64,000 bases of DNA from Rathayibacter sp. SW19 (GTDB lineage: Bacteria; Actinomycetota; Actinomycetes; Actinomycetales; Microbacteriaceae): assembly GCF_030866825.1 (NCBI RefSeq), contig NZ_CP133020.1, positions 2,108,001-2,172,000 of the forward strand, in the 5' to 3' direction. Below are positions 16,537 through 27,681 of the stretch, piece by piece. Positions within the stretch are counted from its first letter, which is position 1. Each line of letters opens with the position of its first letter. The notes below the pieces were generated by a model, which was given only the letters and a program-made list of their open reading frames with translations, ran no database searches and had not been told where the DNA came from. Position numbers and translations under genes: made by a program.

Positions 16537-17201
16537 CGAGCGGTCCCGAGCGCGTAGCCGAGGCCGTAGACGGTACGAATGACGTGACGCCCCAGTTTGC
16601 GGCGCAAATAGTGCACATAAGTGTCCACGACCCCGTCTTCTTCGGCGTTCGCGAAGACATACTCGCGCAGTTCGTCGCGACTGAACACCCGCTCGGGCCA
16701 GCGGGCGAGCTCTTCAAGCAATGCGCACTCGCGAGCTGACAGCGTGACCGTCGAATCGTCATCCAGATACACGATCCGGCGTTCGGAGTCGAGTTTGCCA
16801 CCCGCGATGCCGAGCAGTTCGATTGTGCTGATCGCACGCCGGCGCACCGCTCGCAACCGAGCCAGCAGCTCGTCGATGTCGAATGGCTTGGACATGTAGT
16901 CTTCAGCGCCCGCGTCCAGGCCCTCAACCCGATCGGACGGATTGCCGAGAGCGGACAGCACAAGCGCCGGAGTTGCCACACCGTTACGGCGCAACGCTGC
17001 CAGCAGGTCGAGGCCGGTCACGACGGGAAGGCCACGGTCGATGATCATCACGTCGAACGATTCGGTCAGCCCCCTGTGCAACCCCTTCTGGCCATCAGGG
17101 GCATGCGCGACCTCATAGCCCTCCGAGGTGAGGAGGCGATCGAGCATGGTCGACAATTGACCGTCATCCTCGATGAGGAGCAATCGCGGCGACTCGGGCA
17201 T
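16533..17201 (-). CDS. OmpR/PhoB-type response regulator
   Basis: The protein has 222 residues. The receiver domain (5-120) has the acidic pocket E11-D12-D13, phospho-acceptor D55 in MIIDRGLP, and the conserved K in YMSKPF. The C-terminal winged helix (130-220) ends TYVHYLRRKLG, then RTVYGLGYAL, the OmpR-type recognition and wing region. It is the first gene of the two-component operon with the kinase downstream. Confidence 0.92.
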   Translation of the reverse strand: MPESPRLLLIEDDGQLSTMLDRLLTSEGYEVAHAPDGQKGLHRGLTESFDVMIIDRGLPVVTGLDLLAALRRNGVATPALVLSALGNPSDRVEGLDAGAEDYMSKPFDIDELLARLRAVRRRAISTIELLGIAGGKLDSERRIVYLDDDSTVTLSARECALLEELARWPERVFSRDELREYVFANAEEDGVVDTYVHYLRRKLGRHVIRTVYGLGYALGTAR

Positions 17202-17255
17202 AGTTCGCAGTATAGAGATCCTCGCTAGCAGGCAACCGCCGGTTGCGCGTGAGGT

Positions 17256-17633
17256 TCAACTCGGTTGGGCCGATGCCTGAAGGATCAGGCCGTTGCCGTC
17301 CGGGTCGTCGAATTGGATGAACCGGCCCCACGGGGCATCCTCAATGTCGCCCGCCGCAGTCACGCCTTTGTCTGCCAGGCGCTGGGCGTCGCCTTCGAGA
17401 TCGTCCGTCTCCAATACGAGGCCCTTGAGGGAACCTGCAGGCATGGTCGGAAACCAGTTCACCAGGGTCATTGCGGTCGCGGCACCGGGCGGTGAGACCA
17501 TCACCCAACGCATCTCGGGGCTCAGTTGGGTGTCCATGTTGAGTGTGAAGCCCAGCGCATCGACGTAGAAGTCGCGGGCACGATCCTGGTCGGTGACGGG
17601 AATGGAGAAAAGTTGCACCTTGCTGATTGCCAT
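17256..17633 (-). CDS. VOC (glyoxalase/bleomycin-resistance-like) family protein
   Basis: The protein has 125 residues and a single VOC module. It begins VQLFSIPVTDQDRARDFYVDALGF and ends APWGRFIQFDDPDGNGLILQ, the typical metal-site edges of the paired beta-alpha-beta-beta-beta motifs. It resembles the short VOC proteins found near YciI/ECF genes and is similar in layout to the one at 39007-39378. Substrate and metal dependence are unknown. It is divergent from a second VOC gene. Confidence 0.85.
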   Translation of the reverse strand: MAISKVQLFSIPVTDQDRARDFYVDALGFTLNMDTQLSPEMRWVMVSPPGAATAMTLVNWFPTMPAGSLKGLVLETDDLEGDAQRLADKGVTAAGDIEDAPWGRFIQFDDPDGNGLILQASAQPS

Positions 17634-17779
17634 ACCTCAGCTTCATTGTGGTGCTCCGCCAAGTCAATCCCCGAAAGGGGGAGGTGCCGGCCGAAACCGG
17701 CACGTGCTGCCTGAATCGAGATCGCGCAGATCGAGAGTTGAAGGATGGCGATAGCCTGGACGTGAAAGAGGAGGAGCCC

Positions 17780-18178
17780 ATGCCTGCATTCGGCACGCCG
17801 TCGCACATCGATCTCTCGGTTTCCGATGTGGAGGCGAGCGCCAGCTGGTACGTCGACGTACTCGGGCTGCGACGTGTGCGCAGGGTCGATCTCGACAACC
17901 GCATCATGATCGTGCTCGTGCACCAGGCGACGGGGCTTGTGATCGGGCTGAACCAGCACACGGTGGTGCCGGTGCCGCGCTTCGATGACCGCAACGTGGG
18001 GCTGGATCACATTGGGTTCAGCGTCGCAGAACGCGCAGATTTGGATGCCTGGGAAACACAGCTGGCCGGGCTGAACGTGGTGCATTCCCCGGCAGAGGAC
18101 ACCGCGAACGGCGCTGCACTGGTGTTCCGCGATCCCGACAACATCCAGCTCGAGTTCTGGTGGTCGCGCCCGCGCTGA
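17780..18178 (+). CDS. VOC family protein
   Basis: The protein has 132 residues. ATG 17780 follows an AGAGGAGGAG Shine-Dalgarno element; upstream codons are intergenic. The VOC fold shows HIDLSVSDVEASASWYVDVLG, LVIGLNQHT and the C-terminal HIGFSV then GAALVFRDPDNIQLEFW. The metal-ligand positions (His, His, Glu) appear present. It may be a lyase, isomerase, dioxygenase or binding protein; the sequence does not tell which. It converges on ChaA across a repeat-filled gap. Confidence 0.85.
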   Translation: MPAFGTPSHIDLSVSDVEASASWYVDVLGLRRVRRVDLDNRIMIVLVHQATGLVIGLNQHTVVPVPRFDDRNVGLDHIGFSVAERADLDAWETQLAGLNVVHSPAEDTANGAALVFRDPDNIQLEFWWSRPR

Positions 18179-18191
18179 GTGCATGTCGGGG

Positions 18192-18254
18192 CTCGGTCGA
18201 GAAACTCGGTCGAGAGAATTCAGGGCTTGATCGTGCGAGGTCAGGGCTTGATCG
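18192..18254. repeat. Two short direct repeats at a convergent junction
   Basis: CTCGGTCGAGA occurs at 18192 and 18205 (period 13). TCAGGGCTTGATCG occurs at 18220 and 18241 (period 21). The last copy contains the ChaA stop codon. Confidence 0.75.
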
Positions 18255-19332
18255 CGAGAAAGATGAACGCCCCGAAGATCACCAAATGCACGAGGCCTTG
18301 CAGCCGAGTGGCACGACCGGGAACCACGGTCAATGTCGCGACGGCGACCGTCAGTATCAGGATCACCAACTGCACCGGTCCGAGGCCAAGCACCAGACGG
18401 CCCGGCAACCAGATGCTGGCAACAGCAATCGCAGGAATGGTCAGCCCGATGCTGGCCATCGCAGAGCCGAACGCCAGGTTCAAGCTGGTCTGAACTCGAT
18501 TGCGAAGCGCGGCCCTCGACGCGGCGATGCCCTCCGGCAGGAGCACAAGCAGAGCGATGACGACTCCGACGAATGAGTTCTGGATGCCGGCGGATGCGAC
18601 GCCCGCCTCGATCGCGGGTGAGATCGTCTTGGCCAGCCCAACAACCGCGACAAGCGAAACCAGCAGCATGCCGAGGGAGAGCAGCGCGGCTTTCACCGTG
18701 GGCGGTGTCGCGTGATCGTCTCCGTCGATGACTTTGCCGCCCTCTGTGACGGGCAAGAAGAACTCACGGTGGCGCCCCGTCTGCGTGTAGATAAAGCCGC
18801 CGTAAAGCACCAGGGCGGCGATCGCGACGAAGACCAACTGTGATGCCGAGAACTCCGGTTCGGCGACCGTCGTCGTGAACGTCGGCAAGACCAGGGTGAG
18901 CGTTGTCAACGTGGCGACGATTCCCAGTGCTGCACCCGTTCCCTCCGGGTTGAATCGCGGGATCCCATGGCGGATCGACCCGAGCAGCAAGGCAAGGCCG
19001 ACGATTCCGTTGCAGGTGATGATGACCGCTGCGAAGACGGTATCGCGAGCGAGTGACTCCGTTCCCGGTTTGCCGGAGAGCATCAGTGTGATGATCAGCG
19101 CGACTTCGATGATCGTCACTGCCACTGCCAAAACGATCGAGCCGAAAGGCTCACCGACGCGATGCGCGACCACCTCGGCGTGATGAACGGCCATCAGCAC
19201 GGCACCGATCAGAACGAGCCCCACCACCACAGTGAGTACGAGCGGCAGACTGCGCTGCCAGGTCACCAGCAAGACAATGAATGCGAGCACCGGCAGCGCG
19301 ATCGTCCACGATCCGCGTAGCCGTGCGGCCAT
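18241..19332 (-). CDS. Calcium/cation:proton antiporter, ChaA-like
   Basis: The protein has 363 residues. ATG 19332 was chosen because GAAGGGA precedes it; a longer frame to 19401 has no signal. About 11 membrane helices form two homologous CaCA halves, each with its acidic motif: EPFGSIVLAVAVTIIEVALI in the first half and LPEGIAASRAALRN, then NLAFGSAMASIGLTIP in the second. This order and length match ChaA and y4hA-type transporters that export Ca2+, Na+ or K+ for H+. It is a single gene, convergent with the VOC gene. Confidence 0.88.
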   Translation of the reverse strand: MAARLRGSWTIALPVLAFIVLLVTWQRSLPLVLTVVVGLVLIGAVLMAVHHAEVVAHRVGEPFGSIVLAVAVTIIEVALIITLMLSGKPGTESLARDTVFAAVIITCNGIVGLALLLGSIRHGIPRFNPEGTGAALGIVATLTTLTLVLPTFTTTVAEPEFSASQLVFVAIAALVLYGGFIYTQTGRHREFFLPVTEGGKVIDGDDHATPPTVKAALLSLGMLLVSLVAVVGLAKTISPAIEAGVASAGIQNSFVGVVIALLVLLPEGIAASRAALRNRVQTSLNLAFGSAMASIGLTIPAIAVASIWLPGRLVLGLGPVQLVILILTVAVATLTVVPGRATRLQGLVHLVIFGAFIFLAIKP

Positions 19333-19427
19333 CTGAGGTCCCTTCCTCGCTGATCCAGAGTAACGTGAAGTCTTCGGCTTGCGCCGCGCTGTGGCGTGCA
19401 CAGCCGTGAAATTTCTGTGATCGGATA

Positions 19428-20045
19428 ATGAGGCGTTGGATGTGGTTTCGTCGTCGACGTGCGCCGCGCGTGCTGGTGCGGCCGTTCGACGAGGCGGCGC
19501 TGCCGAGGCCGGATCCGGTCAGCCTTGCGGATGCAGTTGACGAGGGGCTGCTGTTAGCCGAGTATGCGAGCCGGATGAGACTCAAGAACCGTATCGTGAT
19601 CGGAGCGCTGACCGAGGACCTGCCGTACAGCACCCAACGGTACCGCGATGAGGCGCGTGAAGCGCTCGATGTGCTGGCGGCCGAGGCGGAGGATGTCGCA
19701 GAGCGCATCGCAGGGGAGCGGCGCTGGTCTGCGACGCTGGAAGGCGATGCGGAGCACGTGCACGACTATCGGGCGGCCGACCTGACCAATCTCGGCCGTC
19801 GCGAGGAACTCTCCGAGGTGATGGCGACGACCCTGCGAGAGCGAGCGGAAGACGAGACTTTTCTGCTGGGACTCATCGAGCGTGCCCGCGACGACGCCTG
19901 GGGTGACATTGCATCGTCAATCGAAGACACGCTCGAGCGCCGGCGGATCCCAGTCGATGCACGCTACCTGCGGGAGCGCGCTGGGCGCATCCGGCGATTC
20001 GTCTCGGAGGATCTTGCACAATTGGCGACCCGGCAGCGGGAATGA
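19428..20045 (+). CDS. Conserved-looking hypothetical protein, helical and highly charged
   Basis: The protein has 205 residues from ATG 19428; an ATG at 19440 with GAGG 6 bases upstream is an equally good start. It opens with an arginine-rich patch (WFRRRRAPRVLVRPFDE). Long amphipathic helices rich in Arg, Glu and Ala follow (for example YRDEAREALDVLAAEAEDV), with no membrane segment and no Cys. I do not recognise the family. It is followed 57 bases later by the HspR-controlled ClpC-like gene, but the intervening operator suggests a separate promoter. Confidence 0.65.
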   Translation: MRRWMWFRRRRAPRVLVRPFDEAALPRPDPVSLADAVDEGLLLAEYASRMRLKNRIVIGALTEDLPYSTQRYRDEAREALDVLAAEAEDVAERIAGERRWSATLEGDAEHVHDYRAADLTNLGRREELSEVMATTLRERAEDETFLLGLIERARDDAWGDIASSIEDTLERRRIPVDARYLRERAGRIRRFVSEDLAQLATRQRE

Positions 20046-20063
20046 ATCGTCACCCTCGGCGTT

Positions 20064-20088
20064 AACTTGAGTGAAAGGCACTCAAGTT
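20064..20088. promoter_or_regulatory. HAIR element (HspR operator)
   Basis: CTTGAGT-N7-ACTCAAG at 20066-20086 matches the published HspR-associated inverted repeat exactly. The arms extend to 9 perfect bases (AACTTGAGT / ACTCAAGTT). It ends 14 bases before the ATG of the ClpC-like gene, so bound HspR would block transcription until heat or misfolded protein titrates DnaK away. Confidence 0.92.
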
Positions 20089-20102
20089 TAACAGGAGGTC
20101 TG

Positions 20103-22670
<2,568 letters not shown>

Positions 22671-22680
22671 CGCGAGGCGA

Positions 22681-23484
22681 CTACGCGCGTGGTCCTTCAC
22701 GCAAGTAGGCGAGTTGAGCTCGAACGGATGCCTCGGCGGCGAATCGCACCGAGGCATCCGTTTCTGCATACACGAGGTCGGTGACGGCCTCGGCTGTGGC
22801 ACCCGATCCGAGCTTCTCGAGCGCAGCGCGGAGCTGGTCGAGCCGTTCCTCGCGGTGGGCGCGGTAGGTGTCGCAGATCGCCACAAGGTCCGGCAGCGTC
22901 GGACCGTGCGCGGGCAGTACGAGCGCGGGGCCGATCGCGCGCAACACGGACAATGAGTGCAGGTAGTCGCCTAGGGTGCCGTCTGGGGAGTCGATAATCG
23001 TCGTTCCGGACCCGAGAATCGTGTCGCCGGTGAGAACAGCGCCCATCGCACCATCGTCAGGCAACTGGAAGCAGACCGAATCCGAGGTGTGTCCCGGAGT
23101 CCAGATCATGCGGATGCGGGTGCCCGCGGAGAACAGCTCCTCACGGTCCGCAAGCGGTTCGGCGCCGATGCAGAGCGCGCGATCGAACGCACGCACCGGG
23201 GCGCCGGTGACGGCCGCGAATCGTTCTCTTGACTCGGTGTGGTCCGCGTGACGGTGAGTGAGGAGGACGAGCTCGACCCGGCCGGCCGACGCCAAGACTG
23301 CGAGGTGGCCTTCGTCCAGCGGCCCGGGGTCGACCACAACGACGCTGTCGGCGTCTGGTGCGGCGATGAGGTACGAGTTCGTGCCCGTCAGCGTCATCGG
23401 GCCAGGGTTCGGTGCACGAACTCGACGGGTCAGCGCGCTGGTTCGTTCGCCGATCTGCTGCCCGTCGGTGGCGTGTTCATGCAT
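22681..23484 (-). CDS. MBL-fold metallo-hydrolase, LACTB2-like
   Basis: The protein has 267 residues. The metallo-beta-lactamase fold is seen in NPGPMTLTGTNSYLI, the zinc motif LTHRHADH, then WTPGHTSDSVCF, TGDTILG and the C-terminal LPAHGP. A helical C-terminal domain with the winged-helix-like end of LACTB2 proteins (VTDLVYAETDASVRFAAEASVRAQLAYL) follows. The family includes endoribonucleases and thioester hydrolases; this member's substrate is not known. It diverges from the NUDIX gene and converges on clpC with 10 bases between. Confidence 0.87.
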   Translation of the reverse strand: MHEHATDGQQIGERTSALTRRVRAPNPGPMTLTGTNSYLIAAPDADSVVVVDPGPLDEGHLAVLASAGRVELVLLTHRHADHTESRERFAAVTGAPVRAFDRALCIGAEPLADREELFSAGTRIRMIWTPGHTSDSVCFQLPDDGAMGAVLTGDTILGSGTTIIDSPDGTLGDYLHSLSVLRAIGPALVLPAHGPTLPDLVAICDTYRAHREERLDQLRAALEKLGSGATAEAVTDLVYAETDASVRFAAEASVRAQLAYLREGPRA

Positions 23485-23572
23485 GCCTGAAGCCTAATCC
23501 GCGCTGCTGTCGGTGTGAGACTGGTAGTGCACGCGACTCTCGACCCTCGATAAGCAGCTGGAAGGCATACCC

Positions 23573-24295
23573 ATGACGCACAACGCCGATGCCGGCGCCG
23601 GCACCGTGCAGGTGCACCGCGTGGCGGCCACTGCGGTGCTGTTGCGAGACACCGATCGCGGCCCCGAAGTGCTCATGCTCGAGCGGCCGAGCGATCGCGG
23701 CTCGTTCGCTGGCGCATGGGTTTTCCCCGGAGGAAGCGTGGACGCCGCGGACGGCCTGCCAGGAGCCCCGGGTGCGCAGGCTGCACCCGGTGAAGAGGAG
23801 GCCGCGCGTCGAGCGGCTGTGCGTGAGGTTTACGAAGAATCGGCCCTTGAACTGCAGGAGGGTTCGCTCGCACTCGTCTCCTGCTGGACGCCGCCCGCGG
23901 CCGTCCCGCGGCGATTTCGCACATGGTTCTACTACGCTTCGGCGCCGGAGGGCGAGATAGCGCTTTCGCCTGCTGAGAGCGTCGGCTACCGATGGATCCA
24001 TCCAGCGTCAGCCCTGCAGCTGCACAAGGAGGAACACCTGCAGTTGGTGGCACCAACCTGGGTGACGTTGCATTCACTTATCGATGCCGCGTCCGTCGAC
24101 GAGGTACTCGCCGGCGCCCGGGGTGCGGTTCCGCAGGAATACGCGACGCACCTCTACACGCCGGAACAGGGTCGCATTCTGCTGTGGCAAGGGGATGTGG
24201 CGTACAACGATGAGGATTTGTTCGACTCTGTAGGCCCGCGTCACCGGTTGGACACGCGCGGGCGGCCGTGGGTCTATGAACACAGTCGGAATTGA
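23573..24295 (+). CDS. NUDIX hydrolase
   Basis: The protein has 240 residues. The start of the NUDIX core reads TAVLLRDTDRGPEVLMLERP. The Nudix helix is REVYEESAL after a long insert (about 23 residues between GGSVDAADG and RRAAVRE). The C-terminal part resembles NUDT19/RppH-unrelated larger hydrolases, with IHPASALQLHKEEHLQLVAPTW. These enzymes cleave nucleoside diphosphate-X compounds, and NUDT19-like members act on CoA esters. Pairing with a divergent LACTB2-like gene is a recurrent actinobacterial arrangement. Confidence 0.85.
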   Translation: MTHNADAGAGTVQVHRVAATAVLLRDTDRGPEVLMLERPSDRGSFAGAWVFPGGSVDAADGLPGAPGAQAAPGEEEAARRAAVREVYEESALELQEGSLALVSCWTPPAAVPRRFRTWFYYASAPEGEIALSPAESVGYRWIHPASALQLHKEEHLQLVAPTWVTLHSLIDAASVDEVLAGARGAVPQEYATHLYTPEQGRILLWQGDVAYNDEDLFDSVGPRHRLDTRGRPWVYEHSRN

Positions 24296-24327
24296 CGAAC
24301 CCGTCTCTTCGAATGCGCCGCCGTGCT

Positions 24328-25341
24328 CTATTGCTTGTCTTGCAGCACCGGCAGCAGCCGGATGCGGCGGGCCTGTCCGTCTTCTTTCATTTCGACGATG
24401 TCACTGCGCGAGGTCACGAAGTCGGAGAACGAGCGGAAGCCGAGCGCCTTCTCGTTGAATGACGGGTCCATCCGCTTCATCTGCGTCTTCACGGTCGAAC
24501 TGTGCAACCATTCTGCGTCGTCTTTCGCGTGCCCGAGCCGCAGCGCACGTTCGAGCAGCCCGGTTGCCACTTCCTGAGGATCTTCAGCCTCGGCATCTGC
24601 GTCGTCCTCCGGTACCGGCTCCGCCGAGGCGGGGGTCGTGTTCTTGCCCTTCGTCCCTTTCGCCGACTTCGCACTCGGGGGTTGCGTTGCGGTTGTGGCC
24701 GCTGCCTTCTTTGTCGCCGCCGCCTTTTTGGCGGCCGCAGCACGCTGCACGGCGTCGCCGATGCCGGGCAAGGCGTCGTAGTCGGCAAAATCATCGCATG
24801 CCGCCGCGAGCAGCCTGCTCGTCGACCCGGCTACGCCGATGCCGACCACGAAGCGTCCCAGTCGCTTGCAGCGCTGGGCGAGAGCGATGTAATCCGAGTC
24901 GCCGGCCACGATGACGACGTGGGTCAGGTCAGGCAATCGGAAAAGATCCTCAACGACATCGACGGCCAGGCGGATGTCAGCACCATTCTTCATCCACGGC
25001 GTTGTCGGGAACAGTTGGGTCAGATCCACCGCCCGCGCGAGCAGCTGTCTGCTGTAGCCTGCGTTGACCGGAACGGACCAGTCCGCATAGGCCCTGCTGA
25101 CCACGATCGTGCCGAACGATGACGCGAAGTCCAGCACAGCACCGAGTTCAACGGTGGCTTCCGATGCCCGCTCCTGAAACAGGCTTTCTCTGCCATCTTC
25201 GCTGTCGGCGTGGTCGCGCTCTCGTGCTTTGTCGACGTGAAACTGCCCCTTGCCGAACAACTGGTTGTAGCGCGAGATGACAATGTTGTCGAAGTCGATG
25301 TAGACCGCAACTCGTGATTCGACCGTCTCGGTCATCTGCAT
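24328..25341 (-). CDS. NYN-domain RNase-like protein with OST-HTH/LOTUS domain
   Basis: The protein has 337 residues. The N-terminal NYN (PIN-like) domain (8-190) has the metal-binding acids in VAVYIDFDNI, KNGADIRLAVDVVEDL and VVIVAGDSDYIALAQR. A low-complexity Lys/Ala/Thr linker (about 205-250) leads to a C-terminal OST-HTH/LOTUS domain (about 255-330, LLERALRLG then FRSFSDFV). NYN domains cut RNA, and LOTUS domains bind RNA or G-quadruplexes. The same fusion is seen in LabA/Limkain-like proteins. Its RNA targets are unknown. Confidence 0.88.
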   Translation of the reverse strand: MQMTETVESRVAVYIDFDNIVISRYNQLFGKGQFHVDKARERDHADSEDGRESLFQERASEATVELGAVLDFASSFGTIVVSRAYADWSVPVNAGYSRQLLARAVDLTQLFPTTPWMKNGADIRLAVDVVEDLFRLPDLTHVVIVAGDSDYIALAQRCKRLGRFVVGIGVAGSTSRLLAAACDDFADYDALPGIGDAVQRAAAAKKAAATKKAAATTATQPPSAKSAKGTKGKNTTPASAEPVPEDDADAEAEDPQEVATGLLERALRLGHAKDDAEWLHSSTVKTQMKRMDPSFNEKALGFRSFSDFVTSRSDIVEMKEDGQARRIRLLPVLQDKQ

Positions 25342-25499
25342 CCCGTTTCCTGAGGCGGTTTGTGGGCGCCCTCGTCCTCAGTGTGGCCGGGTCGGCGAGC
25401 CGTGGCAACTAGGCGGTGGCAACCTGGCGGTGGCAACCGCAACGCGCCGCACGCCGCAAGCTGTTCCGCGCGGGTCGGCAGATGGCTAAGTTGTACTGC

Positions 25500-26522
25500 A
25501 TGGCAAGCGAAGCAACGATGCTCACCGTCGGCGGACCGCACGGCGAACGCGAGGTGCGACTCTCCAGCCCGGGTCGAGTGATCTGGCCCCAGGCGGGGAT
25601 CACCAAGCTCGACCTCGCGAACTACTTCATCGCGGTCGGCGACGCGTTCGTTGCCGCGAACGGCGACCGGCCGGTCTCCCTGCAGCGATTCCCCGGCGGT
25701 ATCGACGGTGAACAGTTCTTCTCGAAGAACCCACCGAAGGGAGCGCCGGACTACGTGCGCTCTGTGCCGGTGGTCTACCCGAGCGGGCGCACGCATCCGC
25801 AATTGGTCATCGACGAGGTCGCCGTGGCCGTCTGGGCGGTGCAGATGAACACGGTGGTCTTCCATCCGTGGCCCTCGCGAGCAGAAGACTCCGACAATCC
25901 GGATCAGCTGCGCATCGACCTTGACCCGCAGCCGGGCACCGATTTCGGCGACGCGATCCTGGTAGCGCACCGGTTGCGGGCGTTGCTTGCCGAGGTCGGT
26001 CTGACCGCGTTCGTGAAGACGTCGGGCAATCGCGGTCTGCATGTGTTCGCGTCGATCCGGCCGGTGCGTGAGTTCCTCGACGTGCGGCACGCGGTGATCT
26101 CGGCGGCTCGCGAATTAGAGAGGCGGATGCCCGACCAGGTCACGACCGCCTGGTGGAAGGAGGAACGCGGATCGCGGATCTTCCTCGACTACAACCAGGC
26201 CAACCGCGACCGCACAATGGCCGGCGCGTACAGTCCGCGGGCACTGGCACACGCGCCCGTCTCCTGCCCGTTGAACTGGGATGAGCTTTCGGATGCCGAT
26301 CCGACCCGCTTCACGATCGCGACCGTGCCAGACCGCCTACGAGCGCTGGGGGACCCCTGGGCGGACATCCAGGCTCAGCCGGGCGGGATCGACGAACTGC
26401 TCGCGTGGTGGGAGAGGGATCTCGCCGCCGGTCTGGGCGAACTGCCATTCCCGCCCGACTTTCCGAAGATGCCTGGAGAGCCGCCGCGCGTGCAGCCCAG
26501 CAGGGCGCGCAAAGCAGAGTGA
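25500..26522 (+). CDS. LigD-type polymerase (primase-like) domain protein for non-homologous end joining
   Basis: The protein has 340 residues. ATG 25500 (MASEAT) matches the usual family start; an ATG at 25482 adds six residues. The archaeo-eukaryotic primase fold of LigD-Pol is seen in VIWPQAGITKLDLANYF, then FSKNPPKGAPDYV, the catalytic DxD in RIDLDP, KTSGNRGLHVF and SRIFLDYNQANRDRTMAGAYS. It adds (ribo)nucleotides at broken DNA ends. No nuclease or ligase domain is fused; the ligase is a separate convergent gene. No Ku gene is in the window. Confidence 0.92.
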   Translation: MASEATMLTVGGPHGEREVRLSSPGRVIWPQAGITKLDLANYFIAVGDAFVAANGDRPVSLQRFPGGIDGEQFFSKNPPKGAPDYVRSVPVVYPSGRTHPQLVIDEVAVAVWAVQMNTVVFHPWPSRAEDSDNPDQLRIDLDPQPGTDFGDAILVAHRLRALLAEVGLTAFVKTSGNRGLHVFASIRPVREFLDVRHAVISAARELERRMPDQVTTAWWKEERGSRIFLDYNQANRDRTMAGAYSPRALAHAPVSCPLNWDELSDADPTRFTIATVPDRLRALGDPWADIQAQPGGIDELLAWWERDLAAGLGELPFPPDFPKMPGEPPRVQPSRARKAE

Positions 26523-26530
26523 CCGCCGGC

Positions 26531-26575
26531 AGGTGCCCGTCAACCGAGTGCCCGTCGGCCGAGTGCCCGTCAGCC
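26531..26575. repeat. Three 15-bp tandem units between the convergent LigD genes
   Basis: Units at 26531, 26546 and 26561 follow the consensus GAGTGCCCGTCRRCC. The third unit holds the stop codon of the ligase gene (26570). Confidence 0.82.
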
Positions 26576-27649
26576 TCGCGTCGTCGGGCCGAGCACTCGG
26601 CTGAGGTCATACGCGATCGGGCGATCGAGTTGTTCGAACGTGCACGAGCGCGCTTCGCGGTCGGGGCGCCAGCGTTCGAATTGCGCGGTGTGCCGAAACC
26701 GCATGCCCTCCATCTGGTCGTAGCGCACCTCGGCGACCAGGGTCGGCTCGAGCCGAATGAACGAGACATCTTTTCCGGACGAGAACCGGTTGCGCTCGCC
26801 CTCGCCCGTCACCACGTCGCCGGACTCATCCCGCAGCACCAGCGGCGCGAGTTCGTCGATCAACTCGAGTCGACGCGCGTTCGTGAATGCGGATGCCCCT
26901 CCCACGCTGCGCAGTTCTCCGTCTGCGTCGTACAACCCGAGCAGGAGAGAGCCGACCCCGTTGCCGCTGGCGTGAACGCGATAGCCGGTGATGACGACAT
27001 CCGCCGTTCTGTGGTGTTTGATCTTGAGCATCACGCGCTTGCCCGGGGAATACGCTGCAGCCAACGGTTTGGCGACCACGCCGTCCAGACCGGCGCCCTC
27101 GAATTCAACGAGCCAACGGCGGGCGAGAACGACATCGGCAGTGGTCTGCGAAAGCCGGATCGGGTCGCCAAGTGGCGCGATCAGTGTTTCCAGCGCCGCC
27201 CGGCGATCGCCGAAAGGTCGGTCGAGGTAGCTGGTCTCGCCGTCGGCGAGCAGGTCGAATGCCACGAACATTGCGGGCGTCTCGAGCGACAGCGTGCGGA
27301 CGCGGCTCGCCGCCGGGTGGATGCGTTGCGACAGCGCCTCCCAGTCGAGTCGCTCGGCTCCGGGCTTGCCTTGGCGGAGCACGATTTCTCCGTCGAGAAC
27401 GCACGGGCCGGGCAGCAGTCGGGTGAACGCATCCGTCAATTCAGGAAAGTACCGGGTTAGCGGTTTGGAACCGCGACTGCCGATTTCGCACGATTCGCCG
27501 TCGAAGAACACGATGCCGCGAAATCCGTCCCATTTCGGCTCATAGCTCAAGCCGCCCGCGACGCTGTCCGGCGCGGGCACGGCGTCGACCGCCTTCGCCA
27601 GCATCGGCGAAACGGGCGGTACGACCGGAAACATGACCGAGGGTTGCAT
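26570..27649 (-). CDS. ATP-dependent DNA ligase, LigD ligase-domain type
   Basis: The protein has 359 residues. ATG 27649 has GGAAAGA upstream; ATG 27634 and GTG 27667 are alternatives. The adenylation domain has the lysine motif YEPKWDGFR, motif III VLDGEIVLR, motif IV GLDGVVAK and motif V VMLKIK. The OB-fold domain ends with the RFRHTAQFERWRPD stretch typical of LigD and LigC ligases. It seals DNA ends in NHEJ or repair in the cytosol. It is convergent with the separate polymerase gene. Confidence 0.92.
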   Translation of the reverse strand: MQPSVMFPVVPPVSPMLAKAVDAVPAPDSVAGGLSYEPKWDGFRGIVFFDGESCEIGSRGSKPLTRYFPELTDAFTRLLPGPCVLDGEIVLRQGKPGAERLDWEALSQRIHPAASRVRTLSLETPAMFVAFDLLADGETSYLDRPFGDRRAALETLIAPLGDPIRLSQTTADVVLARRWLVEFEGAGLDGVVAKPLAAAYSPGKRVMLKIKHHRTADVVITGYRVHASGNGVGSLLLGLYDADGELRSVGGASAFTNARRLELIDELAPLVLRDESGDVVTGEGERNRFSSGKDVSFIRLEPTLVAEVRYDQMEGMRFRHTAQFERWRPDREARSCTFEQLDRPIAYDLSRVLGPTTRG

Positions 27650-27681
27650 GACTCGATCTTTCCGCACGGGCAGAGTCCGCG

